Shown: one piece after another, positions 8,841 to 16,289 of the stretch | How positions within the stretch are numbered: the first letter of the stretch is position 1 | How the letters are laid out: every line of letters begins with the position of its first letter | Notes under the pieces: generated by a model | The model's database searches: none | Seen by the model: the letters and a program-made list of their open reading frames with translations, nothing else | Told to the model about the DNA's origin: nothing | Made by a program: the position numbers and the translations under genes | From: Oscillospiraceae bacterium | GTDB taxonomy: Bacteria > Bacillota > Clostridia > Oscillospirales > Ruminococcaceae | Length of the DNA stretch: 64,000 bases | NCBI GenBank assembly: GCA_009784825.1 | Contig: WQXO01000007.1 | Location: 62,001-126,000, forward strand | Direction of reading: 5' to 3'

Positions 8841-9095
8841 TTACGCATTTGCGGAAGCACTGTTTTGTTTCTTCGCTAATTGCGATTTCAAACGTGCCGC
8901 CTTGTTCTTGTGGATAAGCCCCTTAGCCGCCGCCTTATCAACACCGACAACTGCCGCTCTTATGGTTTCGGCACTTGCATCGTCTGCTCCGGCTTTCTTA
9001 AGTCTTGTTCTAAGCTGGGATTTGCGAGCCTTGTTCCGCTCGTTGCGTGCCTTTGCAACAAGAACCCTTTTCTTGGCTGATTTAATGTTAGGCAA
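8841..9095 (-). CDS. rpsT: 30S ribosomal protein S20
   Basis: 84 residues, very basic, beginning [11 protein letters not shown] and containing the typical S20 pattern [15 protein letters not shown] and a late [16 protein letters not shown]. The length fits the bacterial S20 family. S20 binds the 5' domain of 16S rRNA early in 30S assembly. It has a GGGGAGG SD and an about 87-base leader behind a good promoter on the minus strand. It is divergent from gpr, which is the conserved Firmicutes arrangement rpsT/gpr/spoIIP. Certain. Confidence 0.97.
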   Translation of the reverse strand: MPNIKSAKKRVLVAKARNERNKARKSQLRTRLKKAGADDASAETIRAAVVGVDKAAAKGLIHKNKAARLKSQLAKKQNSASANA

Positions 9096-9116
9096 AATTT
9101 CACCTCCCCGAAATAT

Positions 9117-9155
9117 AATTAATAATTAATAGTTAATAATGAATAATGAAATGAG
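9117..9155. repeat. TTAATAATTAATAATGAATAATG-type AT-rich repeat
   Basis: In the rpsT leader the sequence consists of iterated AATTAAT/AATAATGAATAATGA units. The same units flank the intergenic region at 37707-37840. No start codons in the run are used by a visible gene. Confidence 0.5.
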
Positions 9156-9171
9156 TATGAATATTTACTAT

Positions 9172-9202
9172 TGAATATAACACGATACATTGTAGCACAC
9201 TT
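9172..9202 (+). promoter_or_regulatory. Possible sporulation (sigma-G-like) promoter of gpr
   Basis: TGAATA (9172-9177), 18 bases, CACACTT (9196-9202) resembles the sigma-F/sigma-G pattern TGAATA-N17/18-CATACTA. gpr is a forespore gene in Bacillus, so the location is sensible, but the -10 match is only 5 of 7. Confidence 0.3.
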
Positions 9203-9217
9203 CTTTATGAAATGCAA
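9189..9217 (-). promoter_or_regulatory. Promoter of rpsT
   Basis: On the minus strand TTGCAT (9212-9217), 17 bases, TACAAT (9189-9194). Transcription would start near 9182, giving an AT-rich leader of about 87 bases. The site overlaps the putative gpr promoter on the other strand. Confidence 0.65.
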
Positions 9218-9245
9218 TAGTTTTTTATAAAAAAAGGAAAATTTT

Positions 9246-9941
9246 ATGCAAAGAACCGATTTAGCTCACGAAATGGGCGTAAAACCCGGCGGAAATTATG
9301 ACACCTTATTCTGTGACGAACTCGATTCCGATAGTGAAATTTCTGCATTATCGAAAATTATATCACGTTATCTGCCGGTTAAGCAAACCCTGAAAACGCT
9401 TGTGGTGGGATTGGGCAACGAGAACATCACCCCCGACTCGTTGGGTGCTCGTGCAGCAGGGAGAGTTCTTGCAACCGCACACTTCACCGGACACAGCGAA
9501 TTCGACGAGCTGGGACTGCGTGAGGTTTATGTAATCACTCCCGGTGTAATGGCACAGACGGGGTTTGAAAGTGCCGAGCAGTTGAAATATATCGTAAACG
9601 GCGTAAAACCGGACTGCCTCATAGTAATTGACAGCCTCGCCTGCCGTGATACCGGACGATTAGGGCATACCATTCAAGTGACCGACACCGGGATTTCCCC
9701 CGGAAGCGGGGTTAAAAATGAACGCAGGGAATTCTCCGAAAAGACATTCGGAATCCCGATAATCGCTGTAGGTGTGCCTACTGTTGTTGACTTAACAATC
9801 TCTGATGAAGAAACCTTCATGGCAGTCCCGAGGGACATTGACGTGATTGTCAACCACTTCGCAAGGGTAATCTCGGGGGCGGTGAATAAGGCACTCAACC
9901 CGACATTAAGTGAATCAGAAATAGAGAAGTTGCTTTTTTGA
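9246..9941 (+). CDS. gpr: GPR spore germination protease (short form)
   Basis: 231 residues of the GPR endopeptidase that degrades small acid-soluble spore proteins (SASP) during germination. The sequence starts at the position of the mature Bacillus enzyme (QRTDLAHE) and carries the diagnostic blocks LVVGLGNENITPDSLGAR, ITPGVMAQTGFE, VIDSLACRDTGRLGHTIQ and DTGISPGSGVKNER, which include the conserved aspartates. Bacillus GPR is about 370 residues with a propeptide; here both the propeptide and about 100 C-terminal residues are missing, so auto-processing control must differ (inference). It is divergent from rpsT and followed, after an inserted block, by spoIIP. A GGA-type SD (AAAAAGGAAAATTTT) precedes the ATG. 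Confidence 0.93.
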   Translation: MQRTDLAHEMGVKPGGNYDTLFCDELDSDSEISALSKIISRYLPVKQTLKTLVVGLGNENITPDSLGARAAGRVLATAHFTGHSEFDELGLREVYVITPGVMAQTGFESAEQLKYIVNGVKPDCLIVIDSLACRDTGRLGHTIQVTDTGISPGSGVKNERREFSEKTFGIPIIAVGVPTVVDLTISDEETFMAVPRDIDVIVNHFARVISGAVNKALNPTLSESEIEKLLF

Positions 9942-9949
9942 AAAAAGGC

Positions 9950-9986
9950 TTGCATTCCTAAAGAAATTAAGGTATAATATCTTTAG
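9950..9986 (+). promoter_or_regulatory. Promoter and inverted-repeat operator of the toxin-antitoxin operon
   Basis: TTGCAT (9950-9955), 17 bases, TATAAT (9973-9978). An inverted repeat CTAAAGA (9958-9964) / TCTTTAG (9980-9986) encloses the -10 box, which is the expected place for autorepression by the antitoxin (inference). Confidence 0.7.
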
Positions 9987-10017
9987 AGTATAAAAGTAAG
10001 TAAAGGGGGTAACTGTT

Positions 10018-10290
10018 ATGCCGCGAATTCAATCAAGCACCGACCTACGCAACAACTATAATGAAATATCAACATTTTGTCATCAAAATCGTGAACCCGT
10101 GTTTATTACCAAAAACGGACAGGGAGATTTAGCAGTAATGAGCATGGAAACATACGAAGCATTAAACGGAAAACTCGAATTGTATCAGCTCCTTGACGAA
10201 GGTCACAGAGCCGCCAAGGAAGGACGCAAACGTCCGCACAGAGAGGTTTTCGATGATATTAAGCAAGGGTTTGCCGATGGAAAGATTTAA
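10018..10290 (+). CDS. Type II antitoxin, Phd/YefM family
   Basis: 90 residues. The N-terminal half (STDLRNNYNEISTFCHQNREPVFITKNGQGDLAVMS) is the Phd/YefM DNA-binding and dimerisation fold; the polar C-terminus (KEGRKRPHREVFDDIKQGFAD) would be the disordered toxin-binding arm. It neutralises the toxin encoded next and autorepresses the operon. A GGGGG-type SD sits before the ATG. It lies between gpr and spoIIP, a conserved pair elsewhere, so it is an insertion in that neighbourhood. Confidence 0.9.
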   Translation: MPRIQSSTDLRNNYNEISTFCHQNREPVFITKNGQGDLAVMSMETYEALNGKLELYQLLDEGHRAAKEGRKRPHREVFDDIKQGFADGKI

Positions 10291-10591
10291 AGTGTTTCTG
10301 ACAGAACCGGCAGAAAATGATTTAAAGGATATTGCATTATACATTTCTGTAAATTTGCATGAACCGAGTGCAGCACTTAACACAATTAATGCAATTGAAA
10401 CAAAAATCGAAAATTTAGAAATAATGCCGTTGGCTTATCCGCTCGTCAGAGACGATTTTTTAGCTTCCTTGGGTTACAGATTAATGCCGGTTAAGAATTA
10501 TCATGTTTTTTACATAGCCTATGAAAAAGAGAAAACTGTAGATATTGAACGCATTTTATACAGTCGCCGCAACTGGAAGCATATTATATAA
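10277..10591 (+). CDS. Type II toxin, RelE/ParE superfamily
   Basis: 104 residues from the ATG at 10277, which overlaps the antitoxin end by 14 bases as is usual in these operons. An upstream extension of the frame lies wholly inside the antitoxin gene and lacks an SD. The pattern FKVFLTEPAENDLKDIALYI, then LGYRLMPVKNYHVFYIAYE and VDIERILYSRRNW, is that of the ParE/RelE fold: an N-terminal beta strand, a helix pair and a C-terminal beta sheet. ParE members inhibit gyrase and RelE members cleave mRNA on ribosomes; the RRNW ending fits the wider family, so target choice is open. Confidence 0.88.
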   Translation: MERFKVFLTEPAENDLKDIALYISVNLHEPSAALNTINAIETKIENLEIMPLAYPLVRDDFLASLGYRLMPVKNYHVFYIAYEKEKTVDIERILYSRRNWKHII

Positions 10592-10633
10592 ATCGTTGGA
10601 AATGACCTGCTGTGAACATCTTGACGAATTCTG

Positions 10634-10662
10634 TTGACAGTTCAAGAAATATATGCTATACT
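10634..10662 (+). promoter_or_regulatory. Promoter of the patatin gene
   Basis: TTGACA (10634-10639), 17 bases, TATACT (10657-10662). Because the -10 lies at 10657-10662, an ATG at 10653 in the same frame cannot be in the mRNA; this fixes the start at 10680. Confidence 0.8.
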
Positions 10663-10679
10663 TTGATACGGTGATAATT

Positions 10680-11552
10680 ATGCCTAATGTGGGAATTGTC
10701 CTTTCCGGCGGCTTCGCTAAGGGTGCATATCAAATTGGTGTCCTTAAAGCAGTGGAGGAATATTTCGGAAAAGGCGACAACAATTCAATTAAATATGTGA
10801 GTGCATCCTCGGTCGGCGTTCTTAATGCATACGCTTTTATGCAAGGGAGAACCGATGTTGCCGAGAAAATATGGCTCAGTTTGAAATGCAACGGTTATCG
10901 TTCATTCGTCAACTTGTATAAACGGGGACTGTTCATGGACAGTATCGTTAATGCAGTTTCGGCAGACACTCGCAAGCCGCCGCCTTTTTTATACGCTGCC
11001 TGCTTTAACGTAACAAAACTGAAGCTTAATTATATAAACTTCAAAACCGTGAAACCCCGTGAGGTTAGGGACTATCTCCACGCCTCTGTAAGGCTTCCGG
11101 TGTTCTCGAAAGCGGTGGAAATCGGCGGGAATAAATATTTCGACGGTGCGTTGGTGGATAACATTCCGGTTCGCCCGATTATGAAGCACCCGTTAGACTA
11201 TGCGATTGTTATTCACTTCGACAACGCCAACTATATATTCGAGAACGACTATTTCGACAGCAGGCTGATTAAGATTAACTTTTTAGGCGATTCGATGGTC
11301 AAAAACTCGCTTGACTTCGATAGGAATTCCATAGCCTATATGATAAAGTCCGGTTATGAGGAAAGTAAAACATTGTTTGACATAATCTTCAGTAACGGCA
11401 TTGACGATTTGGAATACATATATCGGAAAATCGAATTCCTCAACGGCATAAGGGGGAGAGGCGGAATTAAACCGCAATCCCGATTAACAGGCGATGTTGT
11501 GGTTAATAATATTAACAAGGTTTTAAAAAAGGTTATTATTTCAAAAATATAA
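10680..11552 (+). CDS. Patatin-like phospholipase
   Basis: 290 residues. The oxyanion-hole block VLSGGFAKGAYQIGVL, the nucleophile elbow ASSVGVLNA and the catalytic Asp block YFDGALVDNIP give the Ser-Asp dyad of bacterial patatins, which hydrolyse acyl esters of phospholipids at the membrane. The elbow has Ala instead of the first Gly of GxSxG, a mild deviation. No signal peptide is evident, so the protein is probably cytoplasmic or peripheral. The start at 10680 is set by the promoter (see 10634-10662). It is transcribed on its own, or with the small membrane protein 11 bases downstream. It is part of the block inserted between gpr and spoIIP. Confidence 0.87.
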   Translation: MPNVGIVLSGGFAKGAYQIGVLKAVEEYFGKGDNNSIKYVSASSVGVLNAYAFMQGRTDVAEKIWLSLKCNGYRSFVNLYKRGLFMDSIVNAVSADTRKPPPFLYAACFNVTKLKLNYINFKTVKPREVRDYLHASVRLPVFSKAVEIGGNKYFDGALVDNIPVRPIMKHPLDYAIVIHFDNANYIFENDYFDSRLIKINFLGDSMVKNSLDFDRNSIAYMIKSGYEESKTLFDIIFSNGIDDLEYIYRKIEFLNGIRGRGGIKPQSRLTGDVVVNNINKVLKKVIISKI

Positions 11553-11563
11553 GGAGGGGCATA

Positions 11564-11731
11564 ATGATTAAAAAGAGTTTGTTGGGTTCGGCATTGGTTT
11601 TAGGGGGGTTGAGCGTTATCTGTGCAGCGGCGTTCGGTATTATTTATGTTGTTGAGCTGTTCAGCAAGGCAACCACCGCTAAAGAAAGAGTTACGCAAAG
11701 AGTTAGGGATTACGTTTTAGACAAGTTTTGA
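11564..11731 (+). CDS. Small single-pass membrane protein (55 residues)
   Basis: A 55-residue frame with an excellent SD (AAGGAGGGG) 5 bases before the ATG. It begins MIKKSLLGSALVLGGLSVIC, followed by a second hydrophobic stretch and a charged C-terminal amphipathic helix (KATTAKERVTQRVRDYVLD). One long transmembrane helix is predicted with the charged tail on one face. It sits 11 bases after the patatin gene and just before a terminator, so it is probably the last gene of that transcript. No family is recognised; a helper or membrane anchor for the patatin is conceivable (inference). Confidence 0.7.
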   Translation: MIKKSLLGSALVLGGLSVICAAAFGIIYVVELFSKATTAKERVTQRVRDYVLDKF

Positions 11732-11756
11732 GGAATAATTAAGAAATTAATTAAAA

Positions 11757-11795
11757 AGAAGTTCGATTTATAAAATAAATCGACTTCTTTTTTTG
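11757..11795 (+). terminator. Rho-independent terminator after the patatin/small-protein unit
   Basis: AAAGAAGTTCGATTTA and TAAATCGACTTCTTT form a long stem with one bulged base, followed by a run of T (TTTTTTT). Confidence 0.8.
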
Positions 11796-11802
11796 CGGGC
11801 TT

Positions 11803-11824
11803 GTTCATACAATCGAGTATGAAC
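11803..11824 (+). promoter_or_regulatory. Palindrome at the spoIIP start; contains a sigma-E-like -10
   Basis: GTTCATAC (11803-11810) and GTATGAAC (11817-11824) are perfect inverted repeats separated by six bases and cover the ATG of spoIIP. CATACAAT (11806-11813) equals the mother-cell sigma-E -10 consensus, but no convincing -35 was found at the right distance. Confidence 0.35.
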
Positions 11825-12982
11825 ATATTTTTAAAAAGGACAAGACCCAATATTATTCGTATGCTTGCGGGAGCATTAACGGCACTGCTTTCTCCGGCGG
11901 CGGCTTACGGGGTCAGCGGAAATATCGACGACATAAATTGGCTTTCGGAGAATTCTGTAATCTTCCGAAAACAAGCCGCCCCTGCTGTTATTCAACCCAA
12001 TAACGGTTCGCTTATTTTATACATACCTGATGAAATAAACGAGGTTGTTACGGTTGAGATAACACTCCCCGCAAAACCCGACGAACCGCCTTATGAAGAA
12101 AAAACCTTCCCCGACGAATTAACAGTTCCGGTTATGTCGCAGAATATTTCGCAGTATATCGAGGATTTAAGCGTCTTTGCCTCGCATGACGGGTATATCA
12201 CCAATATGACGTTTACCCCGAATTTAGGCGAAATTTTCATTAATCTTGATACAGCGGGGCAAATCCGCAATTCCACTTATATCGACAATCATACGCTGTT
12301 ATACGAAAGTCGCCAGCCGGTTAATATCAAGCCTGTTCAAAACGCCGAGCCGCAGGTGCTTATAATTCACACCCACGCCACCGAAAGCTTTCAGCCGTCG
12401 TCAAGCGGGTTTTATGACAGTGAATACACGGCTCGCACAATTGACTCCGAGAAAAATATAATAGCGGTCGGGGCGAAAATCGCCGAGGAAATTGCAAAGC
12501 ACGGGTTCACGGTTATTCACGACGGAACACTGCATGATTACCCGATGTTCAGCGGTGCGTATGCGAGAAGTGCCGAAACGGTCAAGGCGATTTTAGAGGA
12601 ATATCCCTCAATAAAAATAGTCCTCGATGTTCATCGGGACGCAATAGAAAGAGAGGGTTCGCCTGTTGCCGCAGTTACACAGATAAACGGGAAAGAGGCG
12701 GCACAGATTATGATAATTTCAGCCGCCGACGACGGCAACTGGGACGTTCCCGAGTTTATGCAGAATTTCAGGTTCGCATGTTATTTACAAGGTCGCATTG
12801 AGAGCGACAGCCCCGGAATTACCCGCCCTGTTTTGTTCCAGTATTGCAATTATAATCAGCACCTGTCAACCGGCTCGCTGTTACTTGAAATAGGCTCGCA
12901 CGGGAATACGTTAGAGCAGGCGTTGTATACCGCCGAGTTAATCGGGCAAAGCATAGGTAAAGCATTAGCGGAATTGATATAA
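11819..12982 (+). CDS. spoIIP: Stage II sporulation protein P (peptidoglycan hydrolase)
   Basis: 387 residues from the ATG at 11819; a TTG 18 bases upstream is an alternative and neither has a strong SD. A basic start (MNIFLKRTRPN) and a hydrophobic segment form the membrane anchor, then a linker and the amidase/endopeptidase domain with LIIHTHATESF, YPSIKIVLDVHRDAIER and the C-terminal LLLEIGSHGNTLEQA. These His and Glu residues bind zinc in the SpoIIP family. With SpoIID and SpoIIM it remodels septal peptidoglycan during engulfment. Its usual neighbour gpr is 1.9 kb upstream, separated by an inserted toxin-antitoxin and patatin block. Confidence 0.93.
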   Translation: MNIFLKRTRPNIIRMLAGALTALLSPAAAYGVSGNIDDINWLSENSVIFRKQAAPAVIQPNNGSLILYIPDEINEVVTVEITLPAKPDEPPYEEKTFPDELTVPVMSQNISQYIEDLSVFASHDGYITNMTFTPNLGEIFINLDTAGQIRNSTYIDNHTLLYESRQPVNIKPVQNAEPQVLIIHTHATESFQPSSSGFYDSEYTARTIDSEKNIIAVGAKIAEEIAKHGFTVIHDGTLHDYPMFSGAYARSAETVKAILEEYPSIKIVLDVHRDAIEREGSPVAAVTQINGKEAAQIMIISAADDGNWDVPEFMQNFRFACYLQGRIESDSPGITRPVLFQYCNYNQHLSTGSLLLEIGSHGNTLEQALYTAELIGQSIGKALAELI

Positions 12983-13002
12983 TACGGAGCGGTGTAGTTT
13001 TC

Positions 13003-13030
13003 TTGACTTTTTTACTTTTTATGATATAAT
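13003..13030 (+). promoter_or_regulatory. Promoter of the 385-residue lipoprotein gene
   Basis: TTGACT (13003-13008), 16 bases, TATAAT (13025-13030). Confidence 0.7.
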
Positions 13031-13033
13031 AAC

Positions 13034-13062
13034 AGGCAGACTTATATTTAATGAGTCTGCCT
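13034..13062 (+). promoter_or_regulatory. Leader stem-loop of the lipoprotein mRNA
   Basis: AGGCAGACT (13034-13042) and AGTCTGCCT (13054-13062) form a 9-bp stem starting about where transcription begins. It could stabilise the mRNA 5' end or bind a regulator. Confidence 0.5.
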
Positions 13063-13089
13063 ACTTTAATAATATAAAAGGGGAAATAC

Positions 13090-14247
13090 ATGACAAGAAA
13101 TAAAGCAATTGTATTTATAATTACAACATTAACATTGTGCATTATATTATTAAGTATTGTAGGATGTGTGAAATCCGAACCCGAGAATAATTATCTCCTC
13201 GGCGATGGAAAATCAATGCCGCTCTATACTCTTTGCCTTCTCGATGATGGTTATATATATTTCGATTTAAGAGATAAATCTGATGTCCCTTATTATAGAT
13301 ATTATTTTGAAGATGACAGAACCATCGAATTAGGCAGAGTTCCCCGTTATATGCTTTCCGGAAATTCTGAAGCATTGATAGATAATATATATTATTTTTT
13401 TGTCGGGGTGTTTAACGAAAACCAAGAATTTATGAATGTTCTCTATGCAATTAATCTTGAGGAAAATACGTTTTATCCTGTAATGACTGATACAGAACAC
13501 GTTTTTATTGAGTCCTGTTCCTATAAAAACAGATATATAGTTGCATTATTAGGTTCAAGCGATGGTAATAATGTATACACTTCTTATTTAAGTTTGTTTG
13601 ACACTCAAACAAAACAGTTTATTAATAAATCAGAAGCATTTTCATTTGATGAAATCACCCGTGCCGACGGTAGAAGCGTAGGCGGGTTTTGCACTTTCAA
13701 AGATTATATATATGTTTTTGTCAATGATACATTATTGGACGATTCTGTTGATGGGGATGGTTTTATTCACAATGATGTTATACATGTATATGATTTTGAT
13801 TTTAATCTTGTTCAGGTGATAGGGTTGGGTGAAGCACATGATGCACTTACAAAATACTGGTCGGTAAAAATGAAAGTTCTCGATAATAATCTTATATACG
13901 TCAGAAACTTTTCCCGATACAGCGTCATCGGCATAATTGAAGATGATTTAATTAAACCGTTATTGCTAAACGATGGTGACGATAGAATGGATATAGATAT
14001 GTCTGATTATGGTTTAAACGAGCCTCCGATTTTGTTTGCAAGATATACAAATAATATTTTTACAATTGACACCAAAACCCAAAGTGTAAATAAAATCGAG
14101 CTTGACATTAAAGATGGTTTCCATATCATATATATGATGACCTCTGACGAAAACTCAGTTTTAATTTTAATGGGTGAAAACGGATATGAAAGCATAACGT
14201 ATTATGTTCCAAACGAAAAGCTTAGTGAATTAGAATTCGGTTATTAA
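13090..14247 (+). CDS. Putative lipoprotein, possibly beta-propeller
   Basis: 385 residues with a lipoprotein signal: basic MTRNK, a hydrophobic core and lipobox SIVGC (Cys about residue 27). The rest is an all-beta looking protein with repeated segments such as LLDDGYIYFDLRDK, IDNIYYFFVGVF, FKDYIYVFVND and NNLIYVRNFSRY, spaced roughly 60-90 residues apart, as in beta-propeller or WD-like exported proteins (inference). It has its own promoter and a strong terminator, so it is monocistronic. An AAGGGGAAA SD precedes the ATG. Function unknown. Confidence 0.75.
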   Translation: MTRNKAIVFIITTLTLCIILLSIVGCVKSEPENNYLLGDGKSMPLYTLCLLDDGYIYFDLRDKSDVPYYRYYFEDDRTIELGRVPRYMLSGNSEALIDNIYYFFVGVFNENQEFMNVLYAINLEENTFYPVMTDTEHVFIESCSYKNRYIVALLGSSDGNNVYTSYLSLFDTQTKQFINKSEAFSFDEITRADGRSVGGFCTFKDYIYVFVNDTLLDDSVDGDGFIHNDVIHVYDFDFNLVQVIGLGEAHDALTKYWSVKMKVLDNNLIYVRNFSRYSVIGIIEDDLIKPLLLNDGDDRMDIDMSDYGLNEPPILFARYTNNIFTIDTKTQSVNKIELDIKDGFHIIYMMTSDENSVLILMGENGYESITYYVPNEKLSELEFGY

Positions 14248-14257
14248 TTACACAACA

Positions 14258-14287
14258 AATACGGAGCGGTTATAACCGCTCCGTATT
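14258..14287. terminator. Bidirectional terminator
   Basis: AATACGGAGCGGT / ACCGCTCCGTATT, a perfect 13-bp stem between two convergent genes. A half copy, AATACGGAGCGGT, is also present just after spoIIP (about 12981-12993). Confidence 0.8.
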
Positions 14288-14293
14288 GATTTA

Positions 14294-15124
14294 TTAAACG
14301 AATTCCTCTAACAATGTATCAAAGAAGTCTGATTCAAACAATTCACCCCAGTTAATACTGTCGCCGATAAACAACTCAAACAGGTATATCACCAATCCTA
14401 TTATCGAGTCGCTGAACCACGATTGCACCTGAGCAATTGCCGACTGAACAGCATAATAAATTGAAAAGCATATTATGGCGAAGATTAAAACACATATGAG
14501 TGACCAAATCATGAAAGCCCGAGCGAAATTCTTGCGGCTTCTGTTCTTGGGGGCGAAGCATAGGATTAGGCAGATTATGCCGCCGATTATAGGAATACTG
14601 AACAGCAAAATCATTCCCAAATACCAGCCCACGCCTACCGGCGGAGTGTCATGCTGAAAGGGTTTCGGCGGTATGTAGGGGGGAGGTAATGGTGCTTGGG
14701 GAACAGGAGGTAGTGCTTGCTGTATAGGCATTACCGTTTGTTGAACGGGCACGGGGACAGGTACAGGTACGGGGACAACCACAGGAGGCTCTGCGACTGC
14801 TACTGCTGATACGACTTGAGCAGGAGTTGCCTGTTCCAAAACCGGTGGTGCTGCTTCTGCAATTGCTTCAACCACGGGAACTGTTTCTAATACGGGAGGT
14901 TCTGCCGTTATAGCTTCTGCCGTGGCATGAAATTCTTCAACATGGGGCTCATCAATAACCGGAATATCCATGTTCGGGGCAAGCTCAAGGTCAGGGGAAT
15001 ATACGGGCTGTTCCTCGGATATGTGCTTGTCTATTTCTGATTCTGTCAGTATGCTTGCTCCGCAGGCTGAACAAAACTTGTTGCCCGCTTGGTTTTCTGT
15101 ACTGCAATTAATACAAGTAGTCAT
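14294..15124 (-). CDS. Zinc-ribbon membrane protein with proline/valine-rich linker
   Basis: 276 residues from the ATG at 15124, which has an AAAGGAGCGG SD; an upstream ATG at 15166 lies at the transcription start and is excluded. An N-terminal zinc ribbon (CINCSTENQAGNKFCSACG) is followed by a long low-complexity linker of Pro, Val, Ala and Glu (about 40-170, with a VPVPVPVP run), then about three membrane segments (LGMILLFSIPIIGGIICLIL and others). Such zinc-ribbon plus DUF-type membrane proteins are common in Clostridia; their role is unknown. The linker may span part of the cytoplasm between ribbon and membrane. Confidence 0.75.
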   Translation of the reverse strand: MTTCINCSTENQAGNKFCSACGASILTESEIDKHISEEQPVYSPDLELAPNMDIPVIDEPHVEEFHATAEAITAEPPVLETVPVVEAIAEAAPPVLEQATPAQVVSAVAVAEPPVVVPVPVPVPVPVQQTVMPIQQALPPVPQAPLPPPYIPPKPFQHDTPPVGVGWYLGMILLFSIPIIGGIICLILCFAPKNRSRKNFARAFMIWSLICVLIFAIICFSIYYAVQSAIAQVQSWFSDSIIGLVIYLFELFIGDSINWGELFESDFFDTLLEEFV

Positions 15125-15166
15125 AAAAATCCGCTCCTTTATGTAAAATCGTTCAAATATGTGCAA

Positions 15167-15195
15167 ATTATATCATTTTTGTTGATTTTTGTCAA
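15167..15195 (-). promoter_or_regulatory. Promoter of the zinc-ribbon membrane protein
   Basis: On the minus strand TTGACA (15190-15195), 17 bases, TATAAT (15167-15172). Confidence 0.8.
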
Positions 15196-15221
15196 GTAAT
15201 TGAGGGAAATTTATGCGATTT

Positions 15222-15275
15222 CCTTATAATACGCACGTGTGACACGCAGGCACGCAGGTGCGTGTTATAATAAGG
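15222..15275. repeat. Imperfect intergenic palindrome
   Basis: CCTTATAATACGCAC and GTGCGTGTTATAATAAGG are near-perfect inverse arms around a CACGCAG-rich centre. It lies upstream of the promoter at 15167 and could be a small mobile repeat or a regulator site. Confidence 0.5.
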
Positions 15276-15291
15276 GAGGGTATATGATAAA

Positions 15292-15311
15292 GCCGCCGAG
15301 GGGTCGGCGGC
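15292..15311 (-). terminator. Terminator of the 15326-16911 gene cluster
   Basis: GCCGCCGA (15292-15299) and TCGGCGGC (15304-15311) form a GC-rich stem; on the minus strand it is followed by TTTAT. Confidence 0.65.
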
Positions 15312-15325
15312 GGGGGGAATTCACC

Positions 15326-15883
15326 CTATCCTACATTAATAAACCCATCTGGTAATTCTAAATCATGCGATGTAATGCTATTATCCCAACGCCATTTATC
15401 ATTTGGTATATCTGCACCTTTTTCTGTCCATATGTTTATTATATTATTACTATAATCAAAATTGAAAAACAAATTCCAGTTTTCTGAAAATCCGGAAATA
15501 TACACATCTAATTCGTTATGTCCCGCTTGTATAACCAATTCTTGGCATAGCATGATACATCTTTGAGCAAATTCTCTTTGTGTGGATAAGCTATGATTAT
15601 ACCAATCAAATGAGTCATTAATGAGAATATCATATATAATGTCACCATCTTCTTCAAGCACTTTAATTTCTTTAATAGGGTTTACATATTCATTTGTTTC
15701 AATTTGCTCCGGTTGAGTTTGAGTTGCTTCATCGACGACGCTGTCTAATGCAGATACTACATTAGCGATACCGCTGTTGATGTTATCGTTTGAAGAAATA
15801 TCGTCTTCCACGCTCGCAACTGCTAAAACTGTAAATCCCAGAATTGCAATAACCAGAATAATTGTATTAAATCTCTTTTTCAT
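15326..15883 (-). CDS. Hypothetical exported protein
   Basis: 185 residues from the ATG at 15883 (SD AAGGAAA); a further-upstream ATG in this frame lies inside the preceding gene. An N-terminal signal/anchor (MKKRFNTIILVIAILGFTVL) is followed by an acidic, Ser/Thr-rich linker and a C-terminal domain of about 110 residues with no recognised motif (LCQELVIQAGHNELDVYI). It overlaps the preceding membrane protein by 17 bases, so the three genes 16911-15326 are one operon. Function unknown. Confidence 0.65.
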   Translation of the reverse strand: MKKRFNTIILVIAILGFTVLAVASVEDDISSNDNINSGIANVVSALDSVVDEATQTQPEQIETNEYVNPIKEIKVLEEDGDIIYDILINDSFDWYNHSLSTQREFAQRCIMLCQELVIQAGHNELDVYISGFSENWNLFFNFDYSNNIINIWTEKGADIPNDKWRWDNSITSHDLELPDGFINVG

Positions 15884-16289
15884 GTCTGTGTTTCCTTTTC
15901 TTAATAATAAAATATATTGAAAGAGAACATGCGACAAAAACCACATCTAAAACATCGCCTGTTCCGCTTACAATCCCGATATACTGCATTATTTCAAATA
16001 GAATTGTTAGAATAAGTGCAGTAAAGAAAGCGAAATATATATTATTTTTGATAATGTACACCGTTTCAGCTAACGCCAATGCCCACAATATATCAGACAA
16101 GTGATATTTAATGAAATCAGATAAGAAAATCGGTAACTGTGATAAATCAATAATCGCATTATCCAAATTTCCGATAATCGGGAACCATGAAAGAGGCGGT
16201 CTGAATAACACATATATCATTACACCCAAAAGCAATGCAGTGAACATAAACAGAAAGCTCCCGACCGGGCGTTTCATATTGTTATTCAT
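15867..16289 (-). CDS. VanZ-like membrane protein
   Basis: 140 residues from the ATG at 16289, which overlaps the upstream stop by 8 bases (coupled translation). About four membrane helices with the loop motif FEIMQYIGIVSGTGDVLDV, reminiscent of VanZ-type proteins in which Glu-Gln and Gly-Asp residues sit at helix ends (resemblance is weak, inference). It lies between a zinc-ribbon membrane protein and an exported protein in one operon. Confidence 0.6.
   Translation of the reverse strand: MNNNMKRPVGSFLFMFTALLLGVMIYVLFRPPLSWFPIIGNLDNAIIDLSQLPIFLSDFIKYHLSDILWALALAETVYIIKNNIYFAFFTALILTILFEIMQYIGIVSGTGDVLDVVFVACSLSIYFIIKKRKHRHEKEI

Noticed and set aside
10653-10680. ATG 10653 as patatin start
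   Set aside because: It lies just upstream of and overlaps the -10 region of a consensus promoter, so it would not be transcribed.
11950-12300. 61-codon minus-strand frame inside spoIIP
   Set aside because: Shadow frame without SD or domain.
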